In this document: positions 1 through 11,320 of the stretch, in pieces | How the letters are laid out: every line of letters begins with the position of its first letter | How positions within the stretch are numbered: position 1 is the stretch's first letter | Source: Pardosa pseudoannulata | Lineage: Eukaryota > Arthropoda > Arachnida > Araneae > Lycosidae | DNA length: 64,000 bases | NCBI GenBank assembly: GCA_032207245.1 | Contig: CM063506.1 | Span: forward strand, 23,042,838 to 23,106,837 | Direction of reading: 5' to 3' | Program-made: the position numbers and the translations under genes | The notes under the pieces: generated by a model | Database searches by the model: none | Told to the model about the DNA's origin: nothing | The model's input: only the letters and a program-made list of their open reading frames with translations

Positions 1-311
1 TTGAACAATCTTTAGTCTCACGGGAATAAAATAACTTGATTCTTGCTCTTGGATGCGACATTTGGAAAACATTGTAATTCCTTGTATCATTCAACGTAGA
101 CCCGTCCCCCCCCCTTATGCAGACGTCACTTTAGACCCATGCTTTTCGGTCTTTAATAAATGTAAAGTTCCACAACGTTGGACCTCTTTTACTTTTAATG
201 GCTTCATCACTGCACTACTATTAGGAATTTTTTTTTTACCCAGTAAGCCCGGACAAACTAAAAAATAAGGTCTCATCTTCAGTGTAACTGGCAAAAGATA
301 TTTTCACTAGT

Positions 312-314
<3 letters not shown>

Positions 315-360
<46 letters not shown>
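315..360. repeat. (AT)n microsatellite
   Basis: Pure AT dinucleotide run of about 23 units. Confidence 0.95.
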
Positions 361-362
<2 letters not shown>

Positions 363-450
363 TCAGATCTATTTTTAATACTATTGAAATTATTTCAGTA
401 CACTCAATTGAAACAACAGACTTGAGATCATAATTATAAAAAAATTATAA

Positions 451-524
451 TTATATTTTACGTCACTAGTTTTTTTTTATGATGATGATTAAACATGAAT
501 TTATGTTTTACGTCACTAGTTTTC
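451..524 (+). repeat. 24-bp direct repeat with 50-bp period
   Basis: TTATATTTTACGTCACTAGT at 451 recurs as TTATGTTTTACGTCACTAGT at 501; both are followed by TTTT. Each copy contains a CRE-like half ACGTCA. Confidence 0.65.
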
Positions 525-1319
525 ATCAATTCCGAAGTTCTAAATATTGCAAAATTTATAATTCGGGTTTCCTCTTTCGTACATTGGCATGAATATAACG
601 AAAGTCTTATTAAAATTAGTAATGACATGCTGTGTCAATCTACTCTGAACACTTTTTCTTTTATATTTATTTCTGCTTACCAAACGTCTCTATCGACACT
701 ACGTCACACCTGTTCAGAATTTTTATCTGTTTTGACGTAATTATTTCTTGACAAGAAGACTTTTTCTGTTCTTTGATTGAAGAGAAGAAATATTGGTGAA
801 ATTTTCCCTCTTCGTTTCATTGTTTGCAAGTTTCGGATCCGGATTTCGAATAGAGTGAAGGCTGCAAGTTCTTCTTATTGGACTGGTATGAATTTAACGA
901 AAGTGAAATACGCTAATAAGGAATGATATAAAAAAAATTGAAGGAAAAATAGTTTTATATAGGATTGTTTTCTTTGTGAAAGCTTTAATTCTGATTCGCT
1001 CTCGAAATTACGTTTTTGAAAGACGTGCGCTTTTACAACATTGGAGGGTTTGCCACATTTGGCGACTTATCACTAGATTGGAAACAGTGCTTTTCGAAGA
1101 GAAAGATTTGAATCATAGCAGACTTTTCTCAATAAGATAAAAATCATTCATCAGCCGTTCTAAAATAAAAATTTAAAAGTTCTCTAGAAATACTCTAAAT
1201 TTAAAAAAATATGCATTTTTTTATATAATATGTTAGCTAAAATACTTAAAATATGAACAGTAAATAAAAAAATGAAATAAACTGACCCGCAAAATAACTT
1301 TGGAAATAAACTAATTACA

Positions 1320-1320
<1 letters not shown>

Positions 1321-1413
<93 letters not shown>

Positions 1414-1482
1414 GTATATATATATATATGTGTGTGAGTGTGTGTGTTTGTGTGTGTGCGTGAGTGTATTCATAAATACTTA

Positions 1483-1526
<44 letters not shown>
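1321..1526. repeat. Compound (AT)n/(GT)n microsatellite
   Basis: A long AT run (1327-1406), a GT-rich interlude with GTGAGTGT variants (about 1407-1467), then a second AT run to 1526. Confidence 0.95.
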
Positions 1527-1528
<2 letters not shown>

Positions 1529-3377
1529 TAATTCAAGATGAAGAAAATAAAAAAAATCGAGAAGTTAAGCAGTAGTAATATATAGCAACTTTAAGATTAG
1601 TAAAATGTAAATATAATAACCATATACTCCCCATTATATAAAACTATAACCCAACTATAACATCCAAAAATCATGAAACTGGCAAAATATTTTATGAGAG
1701 ATATACTGTACTTTAATATTGAAATAATTTCCTCCATAGTATGCAATTTAGTAAAGAGCTCTTCAGTGAGTTGGGCATGGCAAACTATTAGAGATATAAA
1801 TAAATAAAAAATCAGAACAAGGTTTTGCTCGATACAGCTATCAGGGGATAAAGTTCTTACAAAATAGGCTCACGAAGGTGCATATCCACTGTACCTTGAC
1901 TAATAGTGAAGTTTGTACCGTGTAGGATATTGGTTGAAGTAGCGTACCTTTTGGAGAGGGGTGTGCGTTTTTTATAAATTAATCCAAAAAAAATTTAAGT
2001 TCTAATATTTATTGTAGCTTAAAAAGTAAAATAAAATATAAAGTAAAATAAAATAAAGTAAAACAACATTGATAAGTTAAAGGTAAAAGGGTGTCGGGTA
2101 TAATAATCCTTCAGTTCAATTATTATTATATGTGTAAAATTTATAATATTACATATTTTGTTAAGTGTTTCATACTTTGTTCCTTTCCAATACAAATAGT
2201 TTTAGCTTCAGAGAATGTCGGTTCGAAAATTTGTCAACCTCCAACTGTAATAAAACAAAAATGAACATTAAGTTAATGCATCCAGCATATTTTTTTTGTG
2301 ATTGTTGATTGCAAATATACGCAACAGTTCTACAACAATTTCTAAAATTGTAAGTGTTTTTGAAGAAATATTAATTATAGGACAATATATTACAAATAAA
2401 ATAAATTTAGGGACATTATACACGATTATTTTCAACTAAGAAAGCTAGAAAATTAAATATATGAGTCAACATTTCACCTTTACATTGTACAATACGTTCA
2501 TTCATTAAAAAGATGTAATCTACTTATTTATAAATATAAAAATTAAAGAATATTTTCTCGTGTTTTTTTCTATTAATTAAGTATAGGTATATGTTTTATA
2601 TCATGAAAAATATTTATATAAGTCTATTAAAAATCATTATTTAATTGATTTGAAAAGTGAGACGATTAAAAAACCTATCCGGGCTGTAAAATTTATAGGT
2701 AAGCCACTGGTTGGTCGTGTACCGTTGTAATAGCTACATTTCTAACGACTTATTGCCTAAGAGTTGTCTTCAAATTTTATCAACATCTGAGTAACAACTG
2801 ACAGTAGGCATGTAAAGAATATTGATTTGGACGAATACCGAATACTCAGCCTTATTTTAAGGAATATTTACTCTTAAAATAATTTCACTCTCAATTGTAA
2901 TTTTGTAATTAAAAAATTTTCAAATTTTATATTAAAAATGATATAAATAATAATAAAATTGCTTTTTTAATCTCTATACAGTTACAAAAATTTAACAACT
3001 TAATTTTTTTTACTATTTTTATGTCTTGGTCACGATAACACGTCTATATGGCCTTCCCAAATATAAATAATTAATAATACCGTATTTTGTCTACAGTTAC
3101 AGTTATACTAACTATAATTTATTTCTAAGTATCAAAAAACATTTATAAAATTAATAAATTAATATGGACTACTTTTATAATTAATTCTTAAATAATCATA
3201 TATTTGTACTGCTTGTTATTAATAAATTTATATTACTAATAGTGTTCAAGAAAAAATTTTAATAGAGGATATAAATACTATTCAAGACTTCTATTTAACA
3301 AACTGTATACGATTATGTTTTAATTAAAAAAAGGTACCAATGCCTCTCGGTTAATGAAAAGTTTATTTCATGCAATA

Positions 3378-3975
3378 TTTTAAAATACGTTAATACATTA
3401 TACAACTTAAATTAAGTAAATGTTAGATTTTCTAATAGTTAATGCAGTGAAATACCACTCTGCGATATTTTTCGTTAAACCTATTTAAAAGCACAATTTT
3501 AAAAAAAAATGTTTTACACTCATCATGAAATTATTTGCCAAAATGTAACAATATTCACCGTTGAGTATTCGGCAAAACAACTGACAATATTCAGCAATGA
3601 GTATCTGTCCAAACACCTAACAATATTTGGCAATGAGTATTTATCCAAATATCTAACAATATTCGCTAATGAGTATTTGTTCCAACATCCAACAATATTC
3701 GGGAATAAGCATTTGGCCGAATATCTGCTCAGTTTTTGGCCAGAACAAGCCGAAGATTAAATAATAGCCAAATATTCGTTATATAAGCTAATATTCCAAG
3801 ACACTGAAAAGCTTTTTACTGAGATTTGTCGAAGAAGTTAATACAAAAAGAAAATGCTTTATTTTGTTTCATTTTAAAATAAATTTATGTATTATGAAAC
3901 TTAAATTGAATAAATGTTTTTCTTATAGTTAATGCAATGAAATGCAACTGTAGAATATGATTCGTTAAACATTAA
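3378..3975 (+). repeat. ~105-bp direct repeat flanking the minisatellite
   Basis: The segments at about 3378-3482 and 3871-3972 share, in order, ATTTTAAAATA, AACTTAAATT, TAATAGTTAATGCAGTGAAA (second copy TTATAGTTAATGCAATGAAA) and TTCGTTAAAC. The spacing of about 490 bp suggests an old segmental duplication on both sides of the 36-bp array. Confidence 0.6.
3548..3730 (+). repeat. 36-bp minisatellite, five units
   Basis: The unit starts ACAATATTC at 3548, 3584, 3620, 3656 and 3692, exactly 36 bp apart. The units differ by scattered substitutions. Since 36 is divisible by three, an 83-codon frame (3509-3760) runs through and gives a 12-residue repeat like TIFGNEYLSKYL. That frame is a by-product of the repeat rather than a convincing gene. 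ATTCGG/CCGAATA motifs around it resemble subterminal repeats of some DNA transposons. Confidence 0.8.
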
Positions 3976-5720
3976 GTTTAAAAAAATATTTTTTTATTTC
4001 ATGAATTTTTTGGTTAAATATCTACTACTACTTTTATTTCTTTACTACAAATAATGGTTTGAAATATCATGTATAACAGTGTAAAATGTTAATGTAAATA
4101 TAAAATTTCTCATCTAAATACATTGTTTTGTTTAGTTTAAGTCTCGTTTGATGGTCTATTTTAATTTTATTTAATGGTTTCATGATCAACAAATAATTTT
4201 TTTTTCTCCAAAATATATAACAAGAACATTCTTTCTCTTGATCTAATACATATATTTAAAGTATACAAAATAGGTTAATTATACAAAAGTTTATTTGTTG
4301 GTTTTATTAAAAATATACAAAGGTTTTTGCAATTAAACAAAATATACACTAAAATCGGAAACATTAGCGTTCTAAAACGTAATAAGTATGGTTGAAATTA
4401 CATAAAATGGACAAAATGGGCTGATTACTTTAATCCGACAAGGATGAATTTTGGAGAATCATGAAATATTTTTTTAGCGTTTAAGATCTTTCACGAGTGA
4501 TTTGAAGAATTTGGTTATGTATTTGCAAAACAAAATAAAAAATAAAAACAATGACTAAAAAAAATATTGAAGCTTGGAACTATGATTTTTGACGGTTTTA
4601 CGGTGATAAGGAAGAAATAAAATGTACTAATATCCATTAAAAGTAAATTTACAGGAAAGTTATTAATTTAAAAGGGATAATAAGAAGTAATAAAACGTTA
4701 GACTATCGTGTGTGCTGTATGGCATAAAAAGTCATATGATCTGTATTTGTCCTTGCATTTGTCCTCTAACTTCCCCTTTATATGAAACCGAGCGAACTTG
4801 GCACTTTTAAATTTTGCTGACTGCGGGGTAGGCTGCCAGGAAAGGCTCTGATCTAAAATGCCATTTTAAGTATACTAATTCATGGAATTATTAACATTTT
4901 TCTTTGGTTTTCAAATGAAAAGGGAGCTGGAGAGTTAAAGGATATAATAGAACATTAGAATTGCAAATTTAAAAAAATTTAAAAAACTTAATGATTGTAT
5001 TGACTAAAAATGAGAGTGGGAAATATAATTCAAATATGCTCCCCGAACCTCTCTACTCTGAGTAATGCCTTCTACCATCGAGCAGTCACCGCCTGTCTAC
5101 ACATCAGTATGACAAAATATCGATCGGATTAACACGAAGCTCATCTCCAAACTACCGAGTAATCAAAAAATGATAAATGAATTGACGATTCTCTTCATAT
5201 TATCCGATAATTTTTCAGGCTTGTATACCAAGTAGAATCTTCTTTTACACTATTTGTTACTATTTTTTTTATAATATATAGACTAGAAGTTTTACGGCAT
5301 AAGACAACAGTTAAATTTACTGGTTTTCTCTTTAGTTACAATTGTAAAATGTACAATTTATAACAGAGCAGAATTGGAAAAAAATCATGATTTTTTTAAA
5401 TAAAAAAAATCAGATTTATTTGATTTAAATCAGATTTATTTGTTTTTTTTTTTCATAATACTAATTTTAACTGTTTTTTTATGTTTTTTGCAATATACAT
5501 AGAATAGTTTGTTATAAGAAGTAACATCTTATCTATCTAGTATATTCTACACACTGATTACCTAAAATTAAATATGTAAATATTAATCTAAATACATTCC
5601 ATTATTTTATAATTAGATAGTGCAAACTAAATAAGATGTAAATTTAAAGAACAAATTAAATATTCTTTTAATGCAAACTATTTATTTTAAAAAAAACAAA
5701 TCACAATTATTTCAGTATTT

Positions 5721-6011
5721 TTAAGCACCGAATGATGGATTTAATTGTTTCAATAAAAACACTAGCTTTAATGCTTTATCCACTTCTGGTTGATTATGAA
5801 GGCTAAAATGAACAATACCAAAAGAAGAAAACTGTCTTTCCATTCCAGCAGATGAAGCCAAGGCTGTTGTTATTTGGTAGACAAACTGGAAGTTCTGTAA
5901 TACTCTCTTTACCTCCCATTTCATAAAATGAATTCCACCAATCATAATCAATAATTGTACTACCCCTACTACATATTTTCTGATAACAACCCCTATATTC
6001 TTGGAAAGCAC
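5721..6011 (-). pseudogene. hAT transposase C-terminal dimerisation domain remnant (96 aa)
   Basis: The segment SSAGMERQFSSFGIVHFSLH followed by nearby KALKLVFLLKQLN matches the characteristic hAT C-terminal dimerisation signature (SSAGxER.FS.FG.vHs.lRN.l...KLvfl). Only this end of the transposase remains; the zinc finger and catalytic domains are absent. The open frame is intact over 96 codons but cannot encode a working enzyme. It sits centrally in the element with the 8-bp duplication. Confidence 0.85.
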
Positions 6012-6120
6012 ATGCTATCTATTTACACTTATTTACTTATTTGTATTACTGTGGTGACTGATTCCCAATTCTCCTGTCTTTGGAATATAGGTTTTAAAAG
6101 AAGTAAAAAAAAGATTTAAA

Positions 6121-6257
6121 TCAATGATTTTTTTCAAAAAAATCAACTGATTTAAATCAAGATTTAAATTAGGATTTAAATCAATGATTTTTTTCAAAAA
6201 AAATCAACTGATTTAAATCAAGATTTAAATTAGGATTTAAATCAACTGATTTAAATC
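6121..6257 (+). repeat. Tandem ~60-bp subterminal repeats of the hAT element
   Basis: Two nearly identical units (about 6117-6176 and 6177-6237) and a partial third, each made of GATTTAAATC palindromes around a TTTTTTTCAAAAAAA core. They lie just inside the right terminus and resemble the subterminal motif clusters that hAT transposases bind. Confidence 0.75.
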
Positions 6258-6300
6258 ATGCCAACCCTGTAACAGAGTATATTTAATATTTTATATCAAA

Positions 6301-6343
6301 TATACTGTGTTATAATTCCGCAAATATACTGTGTTGTAATTAA
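6301..6343 (+). repeat. Short direct repeat ATACTGTGTTrTAATT
   Basis: Two copies of a 16-bp motif about 25 bp apart, between the hAT and mariner remnants. Their origin is unknown. Confidence 0.5.
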
Positions 6344-6370
6344 TGATTGAAATGTCCATTGCATCAATTA

Positions 6371-6960
6371 TTATGAGAGTAATTCAATAAGTAAATTATA
6401 CTCGAACATAGCTGGGCAATAATATTCTTTTGATATAACTTTATTATACAATATGATACACATATTTTTTTTCAATTTATTCACCCAGTCACTGTACACA
6501 TCTGTACAAGTGGTACACCAATTGTTCAATTCCCAGTCGACAGAAATCCGCTCCTTGTTCTTGAAGACAGTGCAAAACAACTGTTTTAATTATTCATTCA
6601 TTCTAGAATCGGCATCCACCTACATGTTCTACCATCTTGTGAAACACGTGAAAATCACAAGGCGTTAAATAGGGACTGTTTGCTGGATGCTGCCAGATCT
6701 CCAATCTAAAATTATTTCGAAAAACCTGTGTTGTTGTACGAGCGTTGTGATGAGTTTCGCTGTCATGTAAAAAGATAATACCTATACTTTGACTTCCTTC
6801 TTGTTTTTCAAGGCATTTACTATTTCACAGTAGGACAAGATATTGACATTAGTGCCTTTTGGCATAATCTCGTCAGACACAATTCCATCACGGTCAAAGA
6901 AAACAGTTGCCATGACCTTACCCGCTGATGGAACTACTTTGCGAACACATCTATTAAGTT
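6371..6960 (-). pseudogene. Decayed mariner (Tc1/mariner) transposase, C-terminal half
   Basis: The - strand reads KVMATVFFDRDGIVSDEIMP, then a stop and frameshift near 6785, then FLHDSETHHNARTT, HPANSPYLTPCDFHVF and, after more stops, a C-terminal stretch DWELNNWCTTCTDVYSDWVN. This follows the order of mariner transposases. The second catalytic Asp is in the LHD motif and the third Asp in PCDFHVF, with 35 residues between them by my count where mariner normally has 34. The N-terminal DNA-binding half and the first Asp are missing. It is inactive. The remnant lies about 100 bp from the hAT element. Confidence 0.82.
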
Positions 6961-8165
6961 AAGTACCGTTTGTAATTGACCGAACCCGTTTAAAAATTTT
7001 GGGAAGTAAAATTATTCAAACTACGACATAATTTTTGAACCACTTACGGCCGAAGATGTTGAATCATGGTTTATCTTTGTATTGTTATGAAATTTTAAAT
7101 TAAATTTTGTTTTTACCAGCAGCACTTGCGTTATATAAATAAAAACATGTGTGTATTGTTCTTCAAGTTAAAAAATTATTTTAATCTAAGTTTAGAGGTT
7201 TTGGAGTTCAATTTAACTAAATTTGGAAAAGAGAATTTTGAATTAAAATTAAAGAATTACTACTAAATAAAAGTATTAATCATTATCATAAAACTGAAGT
7301 TATCTATTTAAAATAAATTGAAACTATATTTTTATCATTTAATATATTATTTAATAATCTGCATTTTCTGTTTAAATTTACTAAACTTCATACTAACGTG
7401 ATAGTTAATAAAAATGGTTTCAGTATTCAATTCACATATTTGTAATTCAGATTAATATAATGCAATATACTCTTTTACTCCAATCTTGATTAAAAAAATT
7501 TTTTTCTTTGGCCAAACGTAAAGGTAAATTACTACAAAAGATTTTGAAAAACATTTCTCATAGAGACCAAATTCAGGACTTTATATTACCTTTATGGGAA
7601 GTTTAATGCCACTAAGACCTACAGACATATTGTACTAAGCGTTTATATTTATATCGTTGCTCTCGCAACACTCACCTTGCGTTGATGTTTTTTGTTATCA
7701 TTAGAAGTCTGTCATAACGATTAAATGGGTAAAAACAAAGAAACTGTTGGTTTCGGATGTTTTCAACAATATCTCTAGAGGGGTTTACGTTAAACCTTTG
7801 ATGTGTTCAATATATATGTATGTATGTGTGTGCTTGCGTTTAAGCCAGAAAATATCGCAAGCTCAATTACTATATACTCGAAGCTCAATTTTCTTTGTTC
7901 AGGACATTAAATTTATTCATAAAGACAGAGCGGACAGATGCATAAGACTTCAATTTGGAATGTCAACTTTGACATGTGTATTACTGTAAAGGTGTAATTT
8001 TAGCCAAATCATCTCTTTTGGAAATCTATACTAGCCAATAACGAATCTTTTAAAGAAAAATAAAAGTTTTGTTTTGGTCACGACCGATTATCCGATTTAT
8101 AGCTGCATTCGGGATTTTAACTTATTATATTGGATATAAATATACTTGTATAACTGCAGTATTAC

Positions 8166-8167
<2 letters not shown>

Positions 8168-8256
<89 letters not shown>

Positions 8257-8275
8257 CGTATGTGTGTGTGTGTGT
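8168..8275. repeat. Palindromic compound microsatellite (AC)n(AT)n(GT)n
   Basis: AC repeats pass into AT repeats and then into GT repeats, so the block is its own reverse complement in outline and could form a long hairpin or cruciform. A 73-codon open frame through it is an artefact. Confidence 0.95.
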
Positions 8276-8460
8276 ACATTGGATATGTAATACATTTGTG
8301 ATTTTAAGGAAGAGCATAATATTGATTTTCGACAGATTTGTTTGAGTTGGTCTGTTTTTAATGAAAAGCGTTATAAACGACTTTGATGTAGAAATAAAGA
8401 AATATAGTATCTGTAAACATACTACAAGTAGAGGTTAAAAGTTCTGTGAAGCAACAGGAT

Positions 8461-8466
<6 letters not shown>

Positions 8467-8530
<64 letters not shown>
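8467..8530. repeat. (AT)n microsatellite
   Basis: AT dinucleotide run of about 32 units, followed by a small ACACACACGTGTGTGT palindrome near 8542-8559. Confidence 0.95.
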
Positions 8531-8531
<1 letters not shown>

Positions 8532-9680
8532 TTACACATTATACACACACGTGTGTGTATAAGTATGAAGAAGATTGATTATATGACATAAGTCCAAATT
8601 ACTGAAGTTGTGAACGTTAAATTAACATACAGGTTCGTACTATGTTCTTATAATTTCTTACTGACTAGTAATTACAGTTACGAATTAAAGAAACGATAAA
8701 TACAATTTTTTTACTTCAATTAATATGGAATTGTTGCAGCAAAGAACGGGAACGAAATAATTGTTTATAAAATTTAATTATTAAAAGTGACAAAATTTGA
8801 AAAAAATCAAAACTATGTCACCCAGGCTCAAAATGCCGTACAGCTATTATTCAAGGTCAAATATGGGGGAGTACAAACACAGAATCGTGCATTAAATTTA
8901 TTTATTCGCAGGTGGTAACCCGAAGTAGGTCTCGCAGCGTGGGATTTGTTTACAACCAACGTCAATATTACATATTTACACTCTTAAATAATCCTAGCCA
9001 AATAAGGATGCTGTGGGAGTCGTTTTAAGTGTTCAAGATATACTTCAGAAATCTATTTGTTTCTTTCATTTACATTAGAATAAAAGATAAAGCCTGACTG
9101 GAAATCAGAAAATTGGGTGAAGTATTCTTTGTTATAAATTTTAAACAAGCAAATGAAATGTCATGATAATTGCTAATCATTTTAAACAAAGTTAAAAAAG
9201 TAATAATCGCTGAACTAAGAGCATTAGGTTACTCTCGTTTTATATAAAATAAGTTCAAATAAGCTTCATTTTAACACATACTCACATTAGGTGTATATTT
9301 GCATCCATTAGTACCAAATATGATAAACAGTTGCGATATGTGAGTCTGTGATATATTGTGTGGATTGGTATAAAGTAGAAAAAATACTCATACAGGCTCA
9401 GTATTTATATAGATAGATAGGTATAGACATATAAATAGAGTTATATTTAATCTACATGAATATTTATATACTTGTTGTTGCGTAACAAGGTGGAGGGGCA
9501 GCATATCCCCCTATTTTCCCCAGATATTTGTTTCTATAGTCTGTGTAGGAAAGTATGTTTCTAATTGATTATGTCACTTATATAAATGTAACGGTAAATA
9601 CTTCGTTACACATTTTTGTCCCTCAATTCGTTAAAGAAGTTGAGCCTAAAAATAACATAGTCATATATGTGTATGTATGT

Positions 9681-9683
<3 letters not shown>

Positions 9684-9747
<64 letters not shown>

Positions 9748-9757
9748 AGTGTGTATG

Positions 9758-9794
<37 letters not shown>

Positions 9795-9796
9795 AT
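9684..9796. repeat. Compound (AT)n(GT)n microsatellite, two cycles
   Basis: Alternating AT, GT, AT and GT blocks. The 93-codon frame overlapping it is repeat-driven. Confidence 0.95.
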
Positions 9797-10773
9797 AAAT
9801 TTTTATATTAGAAATTCTTTGTATTATATATTTTGAAGGCTTAGCTTCAGAATTTATACAGAATTAAATATCAGTACCTTGAATATTTTGAAAGTTTCAG
9901 AAAGTGAGTGATAATAACTTTCTACCGAAAAGCGCTCTGTTTACCGAAAAGATGATGGACTGTTCATGTCTTCAACTTCTAACTGTCAGCTAAAATGATA
10001 ACAATATCACAAGAAAAGCGCTATATTTGTTTAACTTTGTGATGGGAGGACAAGGAATAGTTGATAGATTTGTATTAAAAAAATATTAATAACACTTTTG
10101 CATCAATCTATATTAAAAGAACATAACTTTTAACTGAAAAATTGTCATAAAAGCCGATATTCTATTTAATTGAAAATTAAAAAATTCTACCTGTTATAGA
10201 ATAAATTTTTTATATTTTCTTTAATATCATATGGACATTGAAAAATTATAGAGTTTAGTCATTTCAATTAATCTAATTTTGAAATATAGAAAATATATAC
10301 AGGAAATAAAAAGAGAAACTTAACTCACCCAGTGGATAATTGTACATATGAGGATTCCCAACGAGACTACTCCAAGTCTATTTTTCTTTCACAAAATAAG
10401 ATTATTTGTCAGGGTTGATAAAATAATATTATTTAATATGAATGAATATGCCTATATACTAGAAAATACCGTAATTATTAAGCATTTTTAAAAATTAATT
10501 TAAATTTCCAGAAATTAATAAAGATTTTAAGACTTTAAAACTCGATTTCCTTCATTTTTCCAAACGGACTTTGTTTACTTTGGTTGTAAACCCCTCATAT
10601 ATTTTATAAACTAAATTTTTAGTTCAAACTGAAGCTAAATTTATTGAAACCATTATATGAAGTTAAAAATATTTTTTCATAAATTCATTTCGATAAATTA
10701 TAAAATTGAAAAAAAATATAACATTTATCATGAAAGATATTTAGTTTTAATTTAATTTTAAAGTTAATTTCTA

Positions 10774-10774
<1 letters not shown>

Positions 10775-10843
<69 letters not shown>
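10775..10843. repeat. Compound (AC)n(AT)n microsatellite
   Basis: AC repeats (10775-10805) followed by AT repeats to 10843. Confidence 0.95.
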
Positions 10844-10846
<3 letters not shown>

Positions 10847-11157
10847 GAAATGTTATTTAGATTCATAATTTTGAAGAATATGTTTTTAATTTATCAGTTA
10901 ATACTATTTATTATTTTTTCTATTTTGTGTGAATATTTTATATTTTAAAATATATTTTACTAGATATAATAAAACTGATTTTTTAAGTATTTTTAAACAT
11001 CTTAATGGACAGAATTTCCTATTTTATGATGAGTCAAAAAATACCTTTTTAAAATGAAGTGTAATTGAATGGAAAGGTACTAGTTCTCTTTAATATGCAA
11101 TGTTCAGGGCACTGATTCAGATAATTTCTGTTATATTTTAATATAAAGATTGCTGTT

Positions 11158-11320
11158 GGATAACCGAATAGATAGAGTTCAGTACCGGAATTTGTGGATT
11201 CGTATCTCACTGCTGGCATGGCAATTCGTAGCCTTTCAGTATCAACTTTACGCAGTAGTTTACGGTCTCGTTTACGTTCTTGTTTAGAATAAAAGTAGTC
11301 CGTGGTGCTCCAAGCCAAAG
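11158..11320 (+). mobile_element. tRNA-derived SINE, degraded
   Basis: Family matches include CCGGAATTTGTGGATTCGTA, CTGGCATGGCAATTCGTAG, CGCAGTAGTTTACGGTCTCG and a tail GTAGTCCGTGGTGCTCCAAG. The A-box half is largely missing. Confidence 0.65.

Larger units (their letters stand above)
1..5360. other. AT-rich intergenic region
   Basis: Apart from the microsatellites, the 50-bp-period repeat and the 36-bp minisatellite region, I see no gene, transposase or RNA here. Small open frames (53-268, 495-740) lack any domain. Confidence 0.7.
5369..6269 (-). mobile_element. Internally deleted hAT-superfamily DNA transposon
   Basis: The element is flanked by a perfect 8-bp duplication TAACAGAG (5361-5368 and 6270-6277), the length typical of hAT. 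The ends match as inverted termini: CAGAATTGG on the left and, reading inward from the right, CAGGGTTGG. Subterminal sequence on both sides is rich in GATTTAAATC and AAAATCATGATTT motifs. A C-terminal piece of a hAT transposase lies inside on the - strand. At 901 bp it is far shorter than an autonomous element, so it is a deletion derivative. Confidence 0.85.
6961..11157. other. AT-rich intergenic region with microsatellites
   Basis: Dominated by four large dinucleotide repeats. No coding sequence is supported. Confidence 0.7.

Noticed and set aside
3509..3760. 83-codon frame as a real small gene
   Set aside because: It is kept open only because the tandem repeat period is a multiple of three; there are no flanking exons and no known family.
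2802..3806. Complete second hAT element
   Set aside because: The ends look partly similar, but the flanking 8 bp differ (ACAACTGA versus AAAAGCTT), so insertion cannot be shown; kept only as a hypothesis.
8069..8290. Frames with Tyr-Ile and Thr-His runs (also 9555-9836, 44528-44824, 44578-44775)
   Set aside because: They are translations of AT/AC/GT microsatellites.
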